64,000 nucleotides of DNA from IMCC45349 sp047219225 (GTDB lineage: Bacteria; Bacteroidota; Bacteroidia; Flavobacteriales; Flavobacteriaceae). The position numbers and the translations under genes are program-made. Each line of letters begins with the position of its first letter. Position 1 is the stretch's first letter. This document shows, in pieces, positions 1 through 8,049 of this stretch. Under the pieces are notes generated by a model that saw nothing but the letters and a program-made list of their open reading frames with translations, searched no databases and was not told where the DNA came from. Where the stretch lies: positions 1,674,001 through 1,738,000 of the forward strand of contig NZ_CP178208.1 in assembly GCF_047219225.1 (NCBI RefSeq), given 5' to 3'.

Positions 1-1062
1 TAGCACAAGTTGTGGTCTAAACCATGGAGTGATATTAAAGCGATTTAGTTTATGCTTTATTTGTAGTGTAGCAAATCTATCTGAAAAGAATTCATTAAAG
101 TACATAGTCTCAAAACTATTTACGCCTGCTACTGAAAAACGTTGAATAACAGTTTCTTTATTTACATTATTAGGGTATGCATGATACAAATGAGTTAATG
201 GAACTTCTCCTGAAGCAATACCACTAGTTAATACAAACTCAGTAGATGTTTTGTTACTATATGTAAATTTTTGAACAACCCTAAAGTCAAGCTTAGTAAA
301 GTTGAAATCACTTTTAAAAAGATCTTCAAAACTTTTAGAGTATTGTAAAGTGAATTTTGGAAACCCTTCTTTTTCTTCAATTATTTTATTTGGAGTTTTT
401 TTGAATTTACTAAAAGGACTCCATTGTAATGCTACTTTAAAAATAGAAACATTAAATCGATTGTAAAAATCTAATTGATTAGGTGTAAAGGTATAACCAT
501 ATGTAGGTTCAATTTTTGATACAGAGAATTCTGTTTCAGAAAGTATTTGGGCAGAAATAGGATGCTCTACAGAGATGTTTTTGGTTTCATGTTTATGAAA
601 TAAATCTATGTTTAGTAAACGTGGTTCAAACAATTGAAAAAAACGACTGTCGGTTAAAAAGTTTGAACTTCCTGTTTCTTGTAAATCTTTGGTATAATTA
701 AAATTTATCCAAGAATTTGTTGTCTTAGCAATTTTTAATCCACCTCCAATACTATACTTATATTCATCGTCTAAAAAGCCATAAGCAGCATAACCTTGAA
801 TTCTAAATTTTGAAGAAAACTTTTCGGTAGTAATACCACCTAATCCAGTTCTAAATCCTTCATATTGGTTATACTTTATTAAATACCTAGAGTCGAAATT
901 AAAATATTTTGTACGAATGTAGCCTGTACCCAGACTCTCTAACAATAAACTCTTTTTTATAGAGTCTCTTACTTTTTTATTTGAAGGCACGCTGTCATTT
1001 ACTTGAGCATTACTTATAAAAAAGCAAAAGCTTAATACTAAGGAAAGACAGAGTTTTTTCAT
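1..1062 (-). CDS. DUF5686-like outer-membrane protein, 3' end outside the window
   Basis: An open frame of 354 codons starts with ATG at 1062 and is still open at the window edge, so the C-terminus is missing. Residues 1-20 form a signal peptide (MKKLCLSLVLSFCFFISNAQ) of the usual flavobacterial type ending in Q. After a short charged linker come the phrases YFNFDSRYLIKYNQYEGFR and GLGGIT, then alternating aromatic/polar stretches typical of beta strands. These resemble the C-terminal barrel part of DUF5686 proteins. The family normally carries an N-terminal carboxypeptidase-regulatory-like domain, and none is present here: the barrel-like part begins within about 50 residues of the signal peptide. 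Function is unknown. The frr terminator lies upstream, and I see no clear promoter box in the short gap. The family call is from memory of motifs. Confidence 0.6.
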   Translation of the reverse strand, partial: MKKLCLSLVLSFCFFISNAQVNDSVPSNKKVRDSIKKSLLLESLGTGYIRTKYFNFDSRYLIKYNQYEGFRTGLGGITTEKFSSKFRIQGYAAYGFLDDEYKYSIGGGLKIAKTTNSWINFNYTKDLQETGSSNFLTDSRFFQLFEPRLLNIDLFHKHETKNISVEHPISAQILSETEFSVSKIEPTYGYTFTPNQLDFYNRFNVSIFKVALQWSPFSKFKKTPNKIIEEKEGFPKFTLQYSKSFEDLFKSDFNFTKLDFRVVQKFTYSNKTSTEFVLTSGIASGEVPLTHLYHAYPNNVNKETVIQRFSVAGVNSFETMYFNEFFSDRFATLQIKHKLNRFNITPWFRPQLVL

Positions 1063-1092
1063 GTTAAGTTTTAGAATTGAAATATAGTAAAC

Positions 1093-1125
1093 ACAAAAAA
1101 AGTGGCTTTATTGCCACCTTTTTTA
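1093..1125 (-). terminator. Intrinsic terminator of pyrH-frr
   Basis: A GTGGC/GCCAC stem with a six-base AT-rich loop (1102-1117) is followed, in the minus direction, by seven T (1101-1095). It begins at the frr stop codon. An opposite T run on the plus strand makes it potentially bidirectional. Confidence 0.8.
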
Positions 1126-1680
1126 AACTGTCATAATTTCTTTTTCCTTTACGTGGAATATTTCATCTGCTTTTTTAACAAAGGTGTCGGTCATTTCTTG
1201 GACATCCATTTCAGCATTCTTCTGCACATCTTCCGATGCATCATCTACTTTCTTAATGTCATTATTAGCTTCTTTTCTAGCATTTCTAATTCCAACTTTG
1301 GCATCTTCAGCTTCAGCTTTTGCTTGTTTAGCTAATTCACGACGACGTTCTTCAGTTAAAGCTGGTACATTAATAATGATACTTTCCCCATTATTCATTG
1401 GATTGAAACCTAAGTTTGCAATCATTATAGCTCGTTCAATTTCTTGCAACATACTTTTTTCCCAAGGTTGAACAGTAATCGTTCTACCATCAGGTGTATT
1501 TACATTTGCTACTTGAGATAATGGTGTTTGCGAACCATAATATTCAACCATTACGCTTCCTAGCATTGAAGGGCTTGCTTTACCTGCTCTAATGTTTACA
1601 AATTGCTTTTCTAAATGCTTGATAGCATTTGTCATAGCTTCTTTTGCTGTGTCTAGTATAAAATTTATGTCTTCGTTCAT
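1123..1680 (-). CDS. frr: Ribosome recycling factor
   Basis: The 185-residue product has the usual length for RRF, which with EF-G splits the post-termination ribosome and frees mRNA and tRNA. Recognisable blocks are NIRAGKASP (about 30-38), the SQTPLSQVANV turn, TITVQPWEKSML near 67-78, and the long basic/acidic C-terminal helix with LTEERRRELAKQAK. The second half forms the helical domain I, the middle the beta-sandwich domain II. It lies 53 bases downstream of pyrH on the same strand and is followed by a strong terminator, so pyrH-frr is probably one transcript. This pairing is common across bacteria. Start ATG at 1680 matches the family N-terminus. Confidence 0.97.
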   Translation of the reverse strand: MNEDINFILDTAKEAMTNAIKHLEKQFVNIRAGKASPSMLGSVMVEYYGSQTPLSQVANVNTPDGRTITVQPWEKSMLQEIERAIMIANLGFNPMNNGESIIINVPALTEERRRELAKQAKAEAEDAKVGIRNARKEANNDIKKVDDASEDVQKNAEMDVQEMTDTFVKKADEIFHVKEKEIMTV

Positions 1681-1733
1681 TCTAATTTTTTTAGTTTTTG
1701 GTTAACTGTTCAAAAATTAAGCCAAATCAGTGA

Positions 1734-2441
1734 TTAAACGTTTACTGTAGTTCCAATATTTTCTCCAGATACTACTTTTAATAAATTACCAACTTTATTC
1801 ATGTCGAATACAATTATAGGTAATTTATTTTCTTGACTTAAAGTAAATGCTGTTGTGTCCATAACTTTAAGCCCTTTTTTCAATACATCATCAAAGCTAA
1901 TATAATCAAATTTAATAGCATTTGAATCTTTTTCAGGATCTGCTGTATAAATACCATCAACACGAGTTCCTTTTAGGATTACATCTGCTTCAATTTCAAT
2001 TGCTCTTAGTACAGCTGCAGAATCTGTCGTGAAATAAGGATTACCAGTACCACCACCAAATATAACAACACGACCTTTTTCTAGGTGGCGCATAGCTTTT
2101 CTTCTAATAAAAGGTTCTGCAACTTCATTTATTTTAATGGCAGTTTGTAAGCGAGTAGGTACATTAGCATTCTCTAAAGCACTTTGAAGTGCTAAACCAT
2201 TAATAACGGTTGCTAACATTCCCATATGGTCACCTTGTACGCGATCCATACCATTACTTGCTCCTGCAACTCCTCTAAAAATGTTTCCACCACCAATAAC
2301 AATAGCTACTTCTACACCTAAATCGGTAATTTGTTTAATGTCATTTGCATATTCAGATAAGCGTTCAGGGTCAATACCATATTGTCTTTTGCCCATTAAG
2401 GCTTCGCCTGAAAGTTTTAAGAGGATTCTTTTGTATTTCAT
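1734..2441 (-). CDS. pyrH: UMP kinase
   Basis: The 235-residue amino-acid-kinase-fold protein phosphorylates UMP to UDP with ATP in pyrimidine nucleotide synthesis. Seen motifs: KRILLKLSGEAL at the N-terminus, VIGGGNIFRG (about 48-57) for phosphate binding, DHMGMLATVINGLAL (71-85), and the GGGTGNPYFTTDSAA nucleotide/UMP loop near 129-143. Length matches bacterial hexameric PyrH. A promoter-like pair lies just upstream (2462-2492), with a very short leader. frr follows on the same strand. Confidence 0.97.
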   Translation of the reverse strand: MKYKRILLKLSGEALMGKRQYGIDPERLSEYANDIKQITDLGVEVAIVIGGGNIFRGVAGASNGMDRVQGDHMGMLATVINGLALQSALENANVPTRLQTAIKINEVAEPFIRRKAMRHLEKGRVVIFGGGTGNPYFTTDSAAVLRAIEIEADVILKGTRVDGIYTADPEKDSNAIKFDYISFDDVLKKGLKVMDTTAFTLSQENKLPIIVFDMNKVGNLLKVVSGENIGTTVNV

Positions 2442-2461
2442 TGTATAGATTGAAAGTTGTG

Positions 2462-2492
2462 CAAAACTACAAATTTTTGCGGTTTACTGAAA
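2462..2492 (-). promoter_or_regulatory. Bacteroidota-type promoter for pyrH-frr
   Basis: On the minus strand TAGTTTTG (2469-2462) matches the -7 consensus TAnnTTTG. TTTC (2492-2489) sits 19 bases upstream in the -33 position. The predicted start is about 15 bases before the pyrH ATG. The -33 box has one mismatch to TTTG, so this is a moderate call. Confidence 0.55.
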
Positions 2493-2540
2493 TGGGTTTT
2501 ATAAATTAACTTAGATAATATGAAAAGATAATTGAAGTGT

Positions 2541-2575
2541 AAAAAAAAAGCTTCGATTTAAATCGAAGCTTTTTA
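2541..2575 (-). terminator. Intrinsic terminator after tsf
   Basis: A perfect 22-base palindrome at 2549-2570 (11-bp arms) is flanked by A and T runs on its two sides, giving a terminator readable in both directions. It lies just beyond the tsf stop and separates this operon from pyrH. Confidence 0.85.
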
Positions 2576-2593
2576 TATGAGTTAAGGTTTTTA

Positions 2594-3559
2594 TTAACCT
2601 AATGATACTCTTTTGAAAGTTGAAATTGCAACGTCTCCATAAGACTTTACATAATCAGCAACACTTTTCTTTTCATCTTTAATGAAATTTTGGTCAAGTA
2701 AACATTGTTCTTGATCTAAAGTTGTGTTATCCGAAATGAAACGCTCCATTTTACCTGGTAAAATTTTGTCCCAGATTTGCTCTGGTTTACCTTCAGCTTT
2801 TAATTGAGCTTTTGCATTTTCTTCAGCTTGTGCTAAAACTTCTTCTGTTAATTGAGACATAGAAATGTACTGTGGTACATTTTTAAGAGTCTTACCTAAA
2901 CGAGCTAATTCTTCGTTATCTTTTTCGATAGCAGCAATTCTAGCTTCAGTTTCAGAAGCTACATAAGCTGGATCAAAATCTTTGTAAGATAATGTAGTTG
3001 CCCCCATTGAAGCTACTTGCATAGCTACATCTTTAGTTAAAACATCAGCGTTATCTACTTTAGTGTTTAAACCAACAATAGCAGCGATTTTTCCAACGTG
3101 TGTGTAAGATCCAATATATGAAGCTTCAACAGTTTCAAAAGCTGTAATGTCAATTTTTTCTCCGATAACTCCAGTTTGCTCGATTAATTTTTCAGCAACA
3201 GTCATTCCACCGAAATCAGCAGCTAAGAAATCTTCTTTTGAAGTATGGTTTATAGCGATATCAGCAAATTGGTTTGCTAATTCTTTAAATGAATCATTTT
3301 TAGCAACGAAATCAGTTTCACATGCTAAAACAATAGCAACAGCGTTTGTGTTGTTATCGTTAATTCTAGCAACTGCTACACCTTCAGAAGATTCTCTGTC
3401 GGCTCTTTTTGCAGCAACTTTTTGTCCTTTTTTACGTAAAACTTCAATAGCTTTATCAAAATCACCTTCTGCTTCTACTAATGCTTTTTTACAGTCCATC
3501 ATTCCTGCACCAGTAGCATCTCTAAGTTTTTTTACGTCTGCAGCGCTTATTTTTGTCAT
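2594..3559 (-). CDS. tsf: Elongation factor Ts
   Basis: EF-Ts exchanges GDP for GTP on EF-Tu. The conserved start MTKISAADVKKLRDATGAGM places initiation at 3559. A longer in-frame ATG at 3586 would add nine residues (MNDFFKIII) that are not family-like and are encoded inside a hairpin, so I reject it. This gives 321 residues, somewhat longer than the E. coli protein. Key blocks are TGAGMMDCKKAL (residues 16-27) of the UBA-like domain and CETDFVAKN, the EF-Tu contact region. It is the last gene of rplM-rpsI-rpsB-tsf and is followed by a perfect palindromic terminator. A terminator-like hairpin precedes it and may reduce read-through from rpsB. Confidence 0.97.
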   Translation of the reverse strand: MTKISAADVKKLRDATGAGMMDCKKALVEAEGDFDKAIEVLRKKGQKVAAKRADRESSEGVAVARINDNNTNAVAIVLACETDFVAKNDSFKELANQFADIAINHTSKEDFLAADFGGMTVAEKLIEQTGVIGEKIDITAFETVEASYIGSYTHVGKIAAIVGLNTKVDNADVLTKDVAMQVASMGATTLSYKDFDPAYVASETEARIAAIEKDNEELARLGKTLKNVPQYISMSQLTEEVLAQAEENAKAQLKAEGKPEQIWDKILPGKMERFISDNTTLDQEQCLLDQNFIKDEKKSVADYVKSYGDVAISTFKRVSLG

Positions 3560-3570
3560 GATTATAATTT

Positions 3571-3618
3571 TAAAAAAGTCGTTCAATTAATTTTCAAATG
3601 AAAAGAACTAAACGACTT
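3571..3618 (-). promoter_or_regulatory. Terminator-like hairpin between rpsB and tsf
   Basis: Arms of 8 bp (3611-3618 with 3576-3583) enclose a 27-base loop that holds a second smaller stem (TTTTC/GAAAA). In the transcribed direction the structure runs into T-rich sequence (3577-3571). It lies in the 84-base rpsB-tsf gap, ending about 12 bases before the tsf start. It could be a partial terminator or processing site. Confidence 0.55.
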
Positions 3619-3643
3619 ATTAATAATTGTTTTTATAAAAAGT

Positions 3644-4414
3644 TTATTCTTCTTCTTGTGATGCAACAGGAGCAGCTTCTACAGCTTTTGCTTCTGTTTT
3701 ACCTTCAGCTTTTGCTTCTTTTCCTGCTTTTCTTTCAGCAAGACCTCCAGCGATAGCGTTAGTTACATGAGTTAAAATCTTATCAATAGATTTTGAAGCA
3801 TCATCATTTGCTGGAATAACATAATCAACCTGACGTGGATCAGAGTTAGTATCAACCATTGCAAAGATTGGAATGTTTAATTTTTGTGCTTCTTTAATTG
3901 CGATATGCTCACGCTTAATATCAACAACAAATAAAGCTCCTGGTAAACGAGTCATGTCAGAGATAGAACCTAAGTTCTTTTCTAACTTCGCTCTTAAACG
4001 GTCAACTTGTAAACGCTCTTTTTTAGAAAGAGTCATGAATGTACCATCTTTTTTCATTCTATCAATAGAAGCCATTTTCTTAACAGCTTTTCTAATAGTA
4101 ACAAAGTTAGTTAACATTCCACCTGGCCATCTTTCAGTGATGTAAGGCATGTTTACGTTTCCTGCTTTTTCAGAAACTATATCTTTTGCTTGTTTTTTGG
4201 TAGCTACAAATAATATTTTTCTACCTGATGCTGCTATTTTTGCTAAAGCTTGAGAAGCTTCGTCTAATTTTGCAGCAGTTTTGTAAAGGTTTATAATATG
4301 GATACCATTACGCTCCATATATATGTAAGGAGCCATGTTTGGGTCCCATTTTCTGGTTAAATGTCCAAAGTGAACACCACCATCAAGTAATTCTTTTACT
4401 TCTACTTTTGCCAT
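3644..4414 (-). CDS. rpsB: 30S ribosomal protein S2
   Basis: S2 binds the 30S subunit near S1 and is needed for late assembly. The family start MAKVEVKELLDGGVHFGH fixes initiation at 4414. The upstream in-frame ATG at 4447 would add eleven unrelated residues. The product has 256 residues. Conserved blocks are WDPNMAPYIYMERNGIHII, FVATKKQAKDIV, ERWPGGMLTNFVTIRK and PGALFVVDIKRE, then IPIFAMVDTNSDPRQVDYVI. The last 30 residues form a low-complexity Ala/Glu/Lys tail, as in other Bacteroidota S2. It lies 136 bases after rpsI with no promoter seen between, so co-transcription with rplM-rpsI is likely. Confidence 0.97.
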   Translation of the reverse strand: MAKVEVKELLDGGVHFGHLTRKWDPNMAPYIYMERNGIHIINLYKTAAKLDEASQALAKIAASGRKILFVATKKQAKDIVSEKAGNVNMPYITERWPGGMLTNFVTIRKAVKKMASIDRMKKDGTFMTLSKKERLQVDRLRAKLEKNLGSISDMTRLPGALFVVDIKREHIAIKEAQKLNIPIFAMVDTNSDPRQVDYVIPANDDASKSIDKILTHVTNAIAGGLAERKAGKEAKAEGKTEAKAVEAAPVASQEEE

Positions 4415-4550
4415 TTTGTAATAGTTTACGTTCTGTTGAATTAGCAATGATTAAGTGGTCTTTTACAATCGCCTTAACCATTTAGATGCTAAACTAAATC
4501 CTGACATTTCTGCCATGGACAACAATAACTGGTTTAAATTTTTTCTAATA
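4415..4550 (-). other. Intra-operon leader region upstream of rpsB
   Basis: The 136-base gap is unusually long for this ribosomal operon and contains no open frame and no TAnnTTTG box. On the transcribed strand a 7-bp stem with one G-U pair can form (4473-4479 with 4449-4455), preceded by a small TTTAG/CTAAA hairpin. Such structured leaders often bind the encoded ribosomal protein, but autoregulation by S2 here is only inference. Confidence 0.35.
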
Positions 4551-4937
4551 TTAACGCTTAGAGAACTGGAATTTCTTACGAGCTTTCTTCTGTCCGAATT
4601 TTTTACGCTCTACCATTCTTGGGTCTCTTGTTAATAATCCTTCAGGTTTTAAGATGCCTCTGTTTTCTTCATTAAGCTCACACATTGCGCGAGATAATGC
4701 TAAACGAACAGCCTCTGCTTGACCTGTAACACCACCACCATATACATTTACTTTGATGTCAAAGTTGCCTTCGTTGTTAGTCATTGCTAACGGTTGGTTT
4801 ACTTTGTACTGTAAAGTAGCTGTAGGGAAGTATGTGTTAACATCTTTTTTGTTCACTGTAATGTTTCCTTTTCCTTCTGAAACATACACACGAGCAACAG
4901 CCGTTTTTCTACGACCAATTTTGTGAATTACTTCCAT
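4551..4937 (-). CDS. rpsI: 30S ribosomal protein S9
   Basis: The 128-residue S9 protein reaches its C-terminal tail into the P site of the 30S subunit. The start IGRRKTAVARVYV is family-typical, as are GGGVTGQAEAVRLALSRAM and the basic end DPRMVERKKFGQKKARKKFQFSKR (in pieces). Its ATG shares a base with the rplM stop (TAATG), so the two are translationally coupled. rpsB follows after a 136-base gap. Confidence 0.97.
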   Translation of the reverse strand: MEVIHKIGRRKTAVARVYVSEGKGNITVNKKDVNTYFPTATLQYKVNQPLAMTNNEGNFDIKVNVYGGGVTGQAEAVRLALSRAMCELNEENRGILKPEGLLTRDPRMVERKKFGQKKARKKFQFSKR

Positions 4938-5392
4938 TAGTTAACTTCGTTTAAGTTAATTGTTTTTGGCTTTTGAGCTTCATGAGTATGCTCTGAACCA
5001 ACAACAACATTTAGATTACGGAATAATGCTGCACCTAATTTGTTTTTAGGTAACATTCCTTTTACTGATTTTTCTACTAATCTTGCTGGATCTTTTCCAA
5101 ACATTTCTGTAGCAGATAGAGTTCTTTGACCACCTGGATATCCTGTGTGACGAACGTAAGTTTTGTCATTCCACTTGTTTCCAGTTAAGTTGATTTTTTC
5201 TGCATTGATAACAATTACGTTGTCTCCGCAATCAACATGTGGTGTAAAGCTAGGTTTGTGCTTACCTCTTAAAAGTATTGCTACTTTAGAAGCTAAACGA
5301 CCTAAAGTCTGACCTTCAGCATCAACTAAAACCCACTGCTTATCTACAGTTGCCTTGTTTGCTGAAATAGTTTTGTAGCTTAATGTATCCAC
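4937..5392 (-). CDS. rplM: 50S ribosomal protein L13
   Basis: L13 is an early-assembling 50S protein of about 150 residues; this one has 151. Visible blocks are WVLVDAEGQTLGRLASKVA (near 20-38), LRGKHKPSFTPHVDCGD, VINAEKINLTGNKW, YVRHTGYPGG and MLPKNKLGAALFRNL. It opens the operon rplM-rpsI-rpsB-tsf. A promoter with exact Bacteroidota boxes lies at 5437-5467, giving an untranslated leader of roughly 40 bases. The stop overlaps the rpsI start by one base. Confidence 0.97.
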   Translation of the reverse strand: MDTLSYKTISANKATVDKQWVLVDAEGQTLGRLASKVAILLRGKHKPSFTPHVDCGDNVIVINAEKINLTGNKWNDKTYVRHTGYPGGQRTLSATEMFGKDPARLVEKSVKGMLPKNKLGAALFRNLNVVVGSEHTHEAQKPKTINLNEVN

Positions 5393-5436
5393 ACTAATTA
5401 TTTTAAATTAAACATTCCTCTCTCAAAAAGAGTTTG

Positions 5437-5467
5437 CAAATTTACAATTATTTGTTTGATTAACAAA
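5437..5467 (-). promoter_or_regulatory. Promoter of rplM-rpsI-rpsB-tsf
   Basis: TTTG (5467-5464), 19 bases, then TAAATTTG (5444-5437) on the minus strand. Both boxes and the spacer match the housekeeping promoter described for Bacteroidota. The remaining gap, 5468-5585, shows no gene or clear terminator. Confidence 0.85.
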
Positions 5468-5585
5468 CAGTAATGAAGGTTTATTTTTATTGCTATTTCA
5501 ATCAGATTCAGAGATATATAATAAAACCCAAAATATCTTCTGTTAAAAGTATTACTTCAATGTGTAATGTGTTACTATTATGCTT

Positions 5586-6662
5586 TTAATTTTGATAGAT
5601 ATCAGGTTGAGGATAGAAAGCTGCAATTGCAAACCAATAGCTTACTAATGATTTAATGTGTTTTAATTGCCAATTTTCTCTTAGTCCTGATATTGCTTTT
5701 CCTGATATTGTCCATTCGTTTCCTTCACTATCACTAAAAAAACTTTGGCTGTGATTATAAACATATTCATACTCTAGGTCCATTAAGGAACCAGTTAATT
5801 CAAATGCATTAATGGTATTTTCATTTCCAACAATTAAAAAGGTTTTGTTATTGATGATTTCTTTTAAAACTTTTCCATTTTGAAAGCTTGAAAATCTATA
5901 TACTTTGGAATAACCATTATCTATTATAGCAAATACTCGTTCTTTATTTGGGAGGTTGTTATTTAAAGGTGAAACATTAAATAAGAAAAAATCATGATCA
6001 GTTTTATATGGGCCATATGGATATTCATCGTAATCTCTATTAAACCCTGTGTTTAAGGTCATAACTTTTGTGTTAGGATACATTGTTTTCCAGGTTCCCC
6101 AATTGGTTTCAATTATATTTTTAAGTTCTGGTTCATTTCCAATTAATTCTCCATTGATACAATCTAATCTTAATTGAGACCAATGACTATTAGTTTCTCT
6201 GTCATATAAAATTAAATTTGATTTATAGAGCAGGCCTGAAACTCCATATTCAGGATTAGAACTGCTATGATCTCCTTTCCAAGCAAATGCTGTACCAGTA
6301 AGTGGGCAATAAGAAATACTTGTAGGAACACCATTTAGGTTGTCATTTATAATTTCATGCCAGTCCAAAATAATATGTGGATAAGCCTTAATAGATGTTC
6401 CGTCAACAATACCTACTATTAAGTCTTCATCATTTAAGTATGAGGCTTCAGGGTTATTAATGTTAACAAATTGTGGATGATCTATTGATGGTATTCCATC
6501 TATACCTGGACCACCATCTCTAATTTCTCCTACAGGAACTGACCATTCAGAGTAATTGTTGGATGGGTTGTTACTTGGCTCATTAGTTTCATTAATGTTG
6601 CTGCTACAAGCATAAATTATAGTTAACAAAGCAAAAAGTTTTATTTTAATCTGTTTTCTCAT
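5586..6662 (-). CDS. DUF3179 domain lipoprotein
   Basis: This 358-residue protein has a hydrophobic N-terminus ending in a lipobox-like IYAC (Cys19), so it is probably a lipoprotein, followed by an Asn/Ser/Glu linker. The DUF3179 hallmarks are the Gly/Pro-rich segment RDGGPGIDGIPSIDHPQF (about 48-65), VGIVDGTSIKAYPHIILDWHEI, and SYCPLTGTAFAW with Cys119. The biochemical role of DUF3179 is not known to me. Conserved Cys and His residues would suit a metal or redox site, but that is inference. The gene overlaps the upstream barrel-like gene by four bases (start within its stop), so the two are co-translated and likely act together at the envelope. Confidence 0.8.
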   Translation of the reverse strand: MRKQIKIKLFALLTIIYACSSNINETNEPSNNPSNNYSEWSVPVGEIRDGGPGIDGIPSIDHPQFVNINNPEASYLNDEDLIVGIVDGTSIKAYPHIILDWHEIINDNLNGVPTSISYCPLTGTAFAWKGDHSSSNPEYGVSGLLYKSNLILYDRETNSHWSQLRLDCINGELIGNEPELKNIIETNWGTWKTMYPNTKVMTLNTGFNRDYDEYPYGPYKTDHDFFLFNVSPLNNNLPNKERVFAIIDNGYSKVYRFSSFQNGKVLKEIINNKTFLIVGNENTINAFELTGSLMDLEYEYVYNHSQSFFSDSEGNEWTISGKAISGLRENWQLKHIKSLVSYWFAIAAFYPQPDIYQN

Positions 6663-7618
6663 AGTTGTATACTTTCCTTTGGTTTAAATAAGAATATTAT
6701 TCCTGTGTTTATTCTATAGGTTGGTGTAAGTTGCGTGCCATTTACATTACTGTGTATTGGAAGATCAATACTGAATGAAAAAGCAATATTTTCTAATAGA
6801 TTAATTTTAACATCTGATGAAATAAATAACCAATTGCCACCTGTGTTTTCAATTTTTACATTATTAATTTTATCTCTACTAGCATTTCTATATTTAATAG
6901 TTATACTAGGATTAATGAGTGTGTCAAAAAATAAATATTGATCAGAAATACTAAAAGAAGTTTGTAATTCATTCCCAAAACGATAATTGAACTCATCTAA
7001 ATAATTTGAATTAGTTCCAGTTTTTCTATAAGTAAAAGAACTACTAAAGTTAAGTGTTGGACGGAAATTAAATTGTTTAGATACTAGTGACCAAAAAATA
7101 AAATCCCAAGCACTGCTTCCAGGTTGTAAGTCTGCATTTAGTAAGATGTTTTGTTCATTTTTTTGTGTAGAAGACCCAGTAGGGATTTTGCTACCTAAAC
7201 CAAAGTTTACAGTACTGTTTTTTCCCAAGGAATTTAAAAGAGCGTACTTTAACAGAAGAACAGAATCTCCAATACCTGAAGATTGTGTTAATGATTGGGT
7301 GTTAAATTGTGTGATTTTTCTTCTTTGATTAACCCAACTAAAAAGGCCTTCAATTGAAATATTTTTGGTAAAGGAATAGTTTAAGTTTAGCAATATAGAA
7401 TGTGTAACTCTTAATCTAGAATCATCATTTAAGTTTTTTGAACCATTATTTAGTGTATTTAAATAGTTGTAATCATAGTGAAGCCTAACTTGAAAACTTT
7501 TAGCTTCTTGCATTGGTGTTCCTATACTGTTAGAAAGAGGGATACCTCCAGAGCAACAAGTTTGTGAAAAACTACTTGTAATTGGAATTAATAAAAAAAC
7601 GAAAACAATAGCTTTCAT
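6659..7618 (-). CDS. Outer-membrane beta-barrel-like protein with vicinal N-terminal cysteines
   Basis: The 319-residue product has a signal peptide (residues 1-19, ending in SFSQ). The mature part starts with TCCSGGIPLSNSIG, placing Cys21-Cys22 almost at the new N-terminus. The rest consists of alternating hydrophobic/polar beta-strand segments such as SILLNLNYSFTKNISIEGLF, LGLGSKIPTGSS-like turns and a C-terminal strand. This recalls small transporter-type barrels of the phenol-degradation MetA-like superfamily. I recognise the overall type, not a specific function. It is the first gene of a two-gene unit with the DUF3179 lipoprotein (4-base overlap). Metal or thiol chemistry at the CC pair is a hypothesis only. 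Confidence 0.6.
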   Translation of the reverse strand: MKAIVFVFLLIPITSSFSQTCCSGGIPLSNSIGTPMQEAKSFQVRLHYDYNYLNTLNNGSKNLNDDSRLRVTHSILLNLNYSFTKNISIEGLFSWVNQRRKITQFNTQSLTQSSGIGDSVLLLKYALLNSLGKNSTVNFGLGSKIPTGSSTQKNEQNILLNADLQPGSSAWDFIFWSLVSKQFNFRPTLNFSSSFTYRKTGTNSNYLDEFNYRFGNELQTSFSISDQYLFFDTLINPSITIKYRNASRDKINNVKIENTGGNWLFISSDVKINLLENIAFSFSIDLPIHSNVNGTQLTPTYRINTGIIFLFKPKESIQL

Positions 7619-7686
7619 ACACCTATTAGTATTTACTAATGATGTCGTTTAAGAATAGGGGTTCCTTACTTTTTTAAGATATAATT

Positions 7687-8043
7687 TTAATATTTAAGTT
7701 TCCTGTCTTCTCTAATTTCTCCAGGAATATTATAATAGGCTAATATTTTATTTATAAGATTGTTTTTAGCATAGTGCCACTCTGTAACTTCTAACTCAAA
7801 ATCCTTTTGGATGGCAGAATAGCGAATACATGCTTTAGTATTATTATATAATATGTCATGAATTTTAAAGGTGTGGTTTAGAAATTTATCACGATTATCA
7901 TTTACTAAACTCATATAAGTTTGTTTGCCTTTTATAGTTCCGTAAGGACTTGTGTGTATAAAATCTTCAGATATTGGCAAATCTTCAAAGTTGCCTTTTT
8001 CCCAAATTTTAAACCATGCATCTACTAAACCTTCTATATTCAT
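7687..8043 (-). CDS. NTF2-like / SnoaL-type small protein
   Basis: The 118-residue product has no signal peptide. It begins with an amphipathic helix (IEGLVDAWFKIWEKGNFEDL), then FIHTSPYGTIKGKQTYMSLVND and several beta strands ending in VTEWHYAKNNLINKI. This helix-plus-curved-sheet order fits the SnoaL/NTF2-like fold, in which ligands or substrates sit in a cone-shaped pocket. The family covers many isomerases and binding proteins, so substrate cannot be assigned. It starts 6 bases after the polA stop on the same strand and probably rides on its transcript. Confidence 0.65.
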   Translation of the reverse strand: MNIEGLVDAWFKIWEKGNFEDLPISEDFIHTSPYGTIKGKQTYMSLVNDNRDKFLNHTFKIHDILYNNTKACIRYSAIQKDFELEVTEWHYAKNNLINKILAYYNIPGEIREDRKLKY

Positions 8044-8049
8044 ATTAAT

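Noticed and set aside
3560..3586. Longer start of tsf at 3586
   Set aside because: Adds residues unlike EF-Ts and lies in the intergenic hairpin.
3147..3590. 147-codon plus-strand frame over tsf
   Set aside because: Fully antisense to a certain gene, with no family resemblance.
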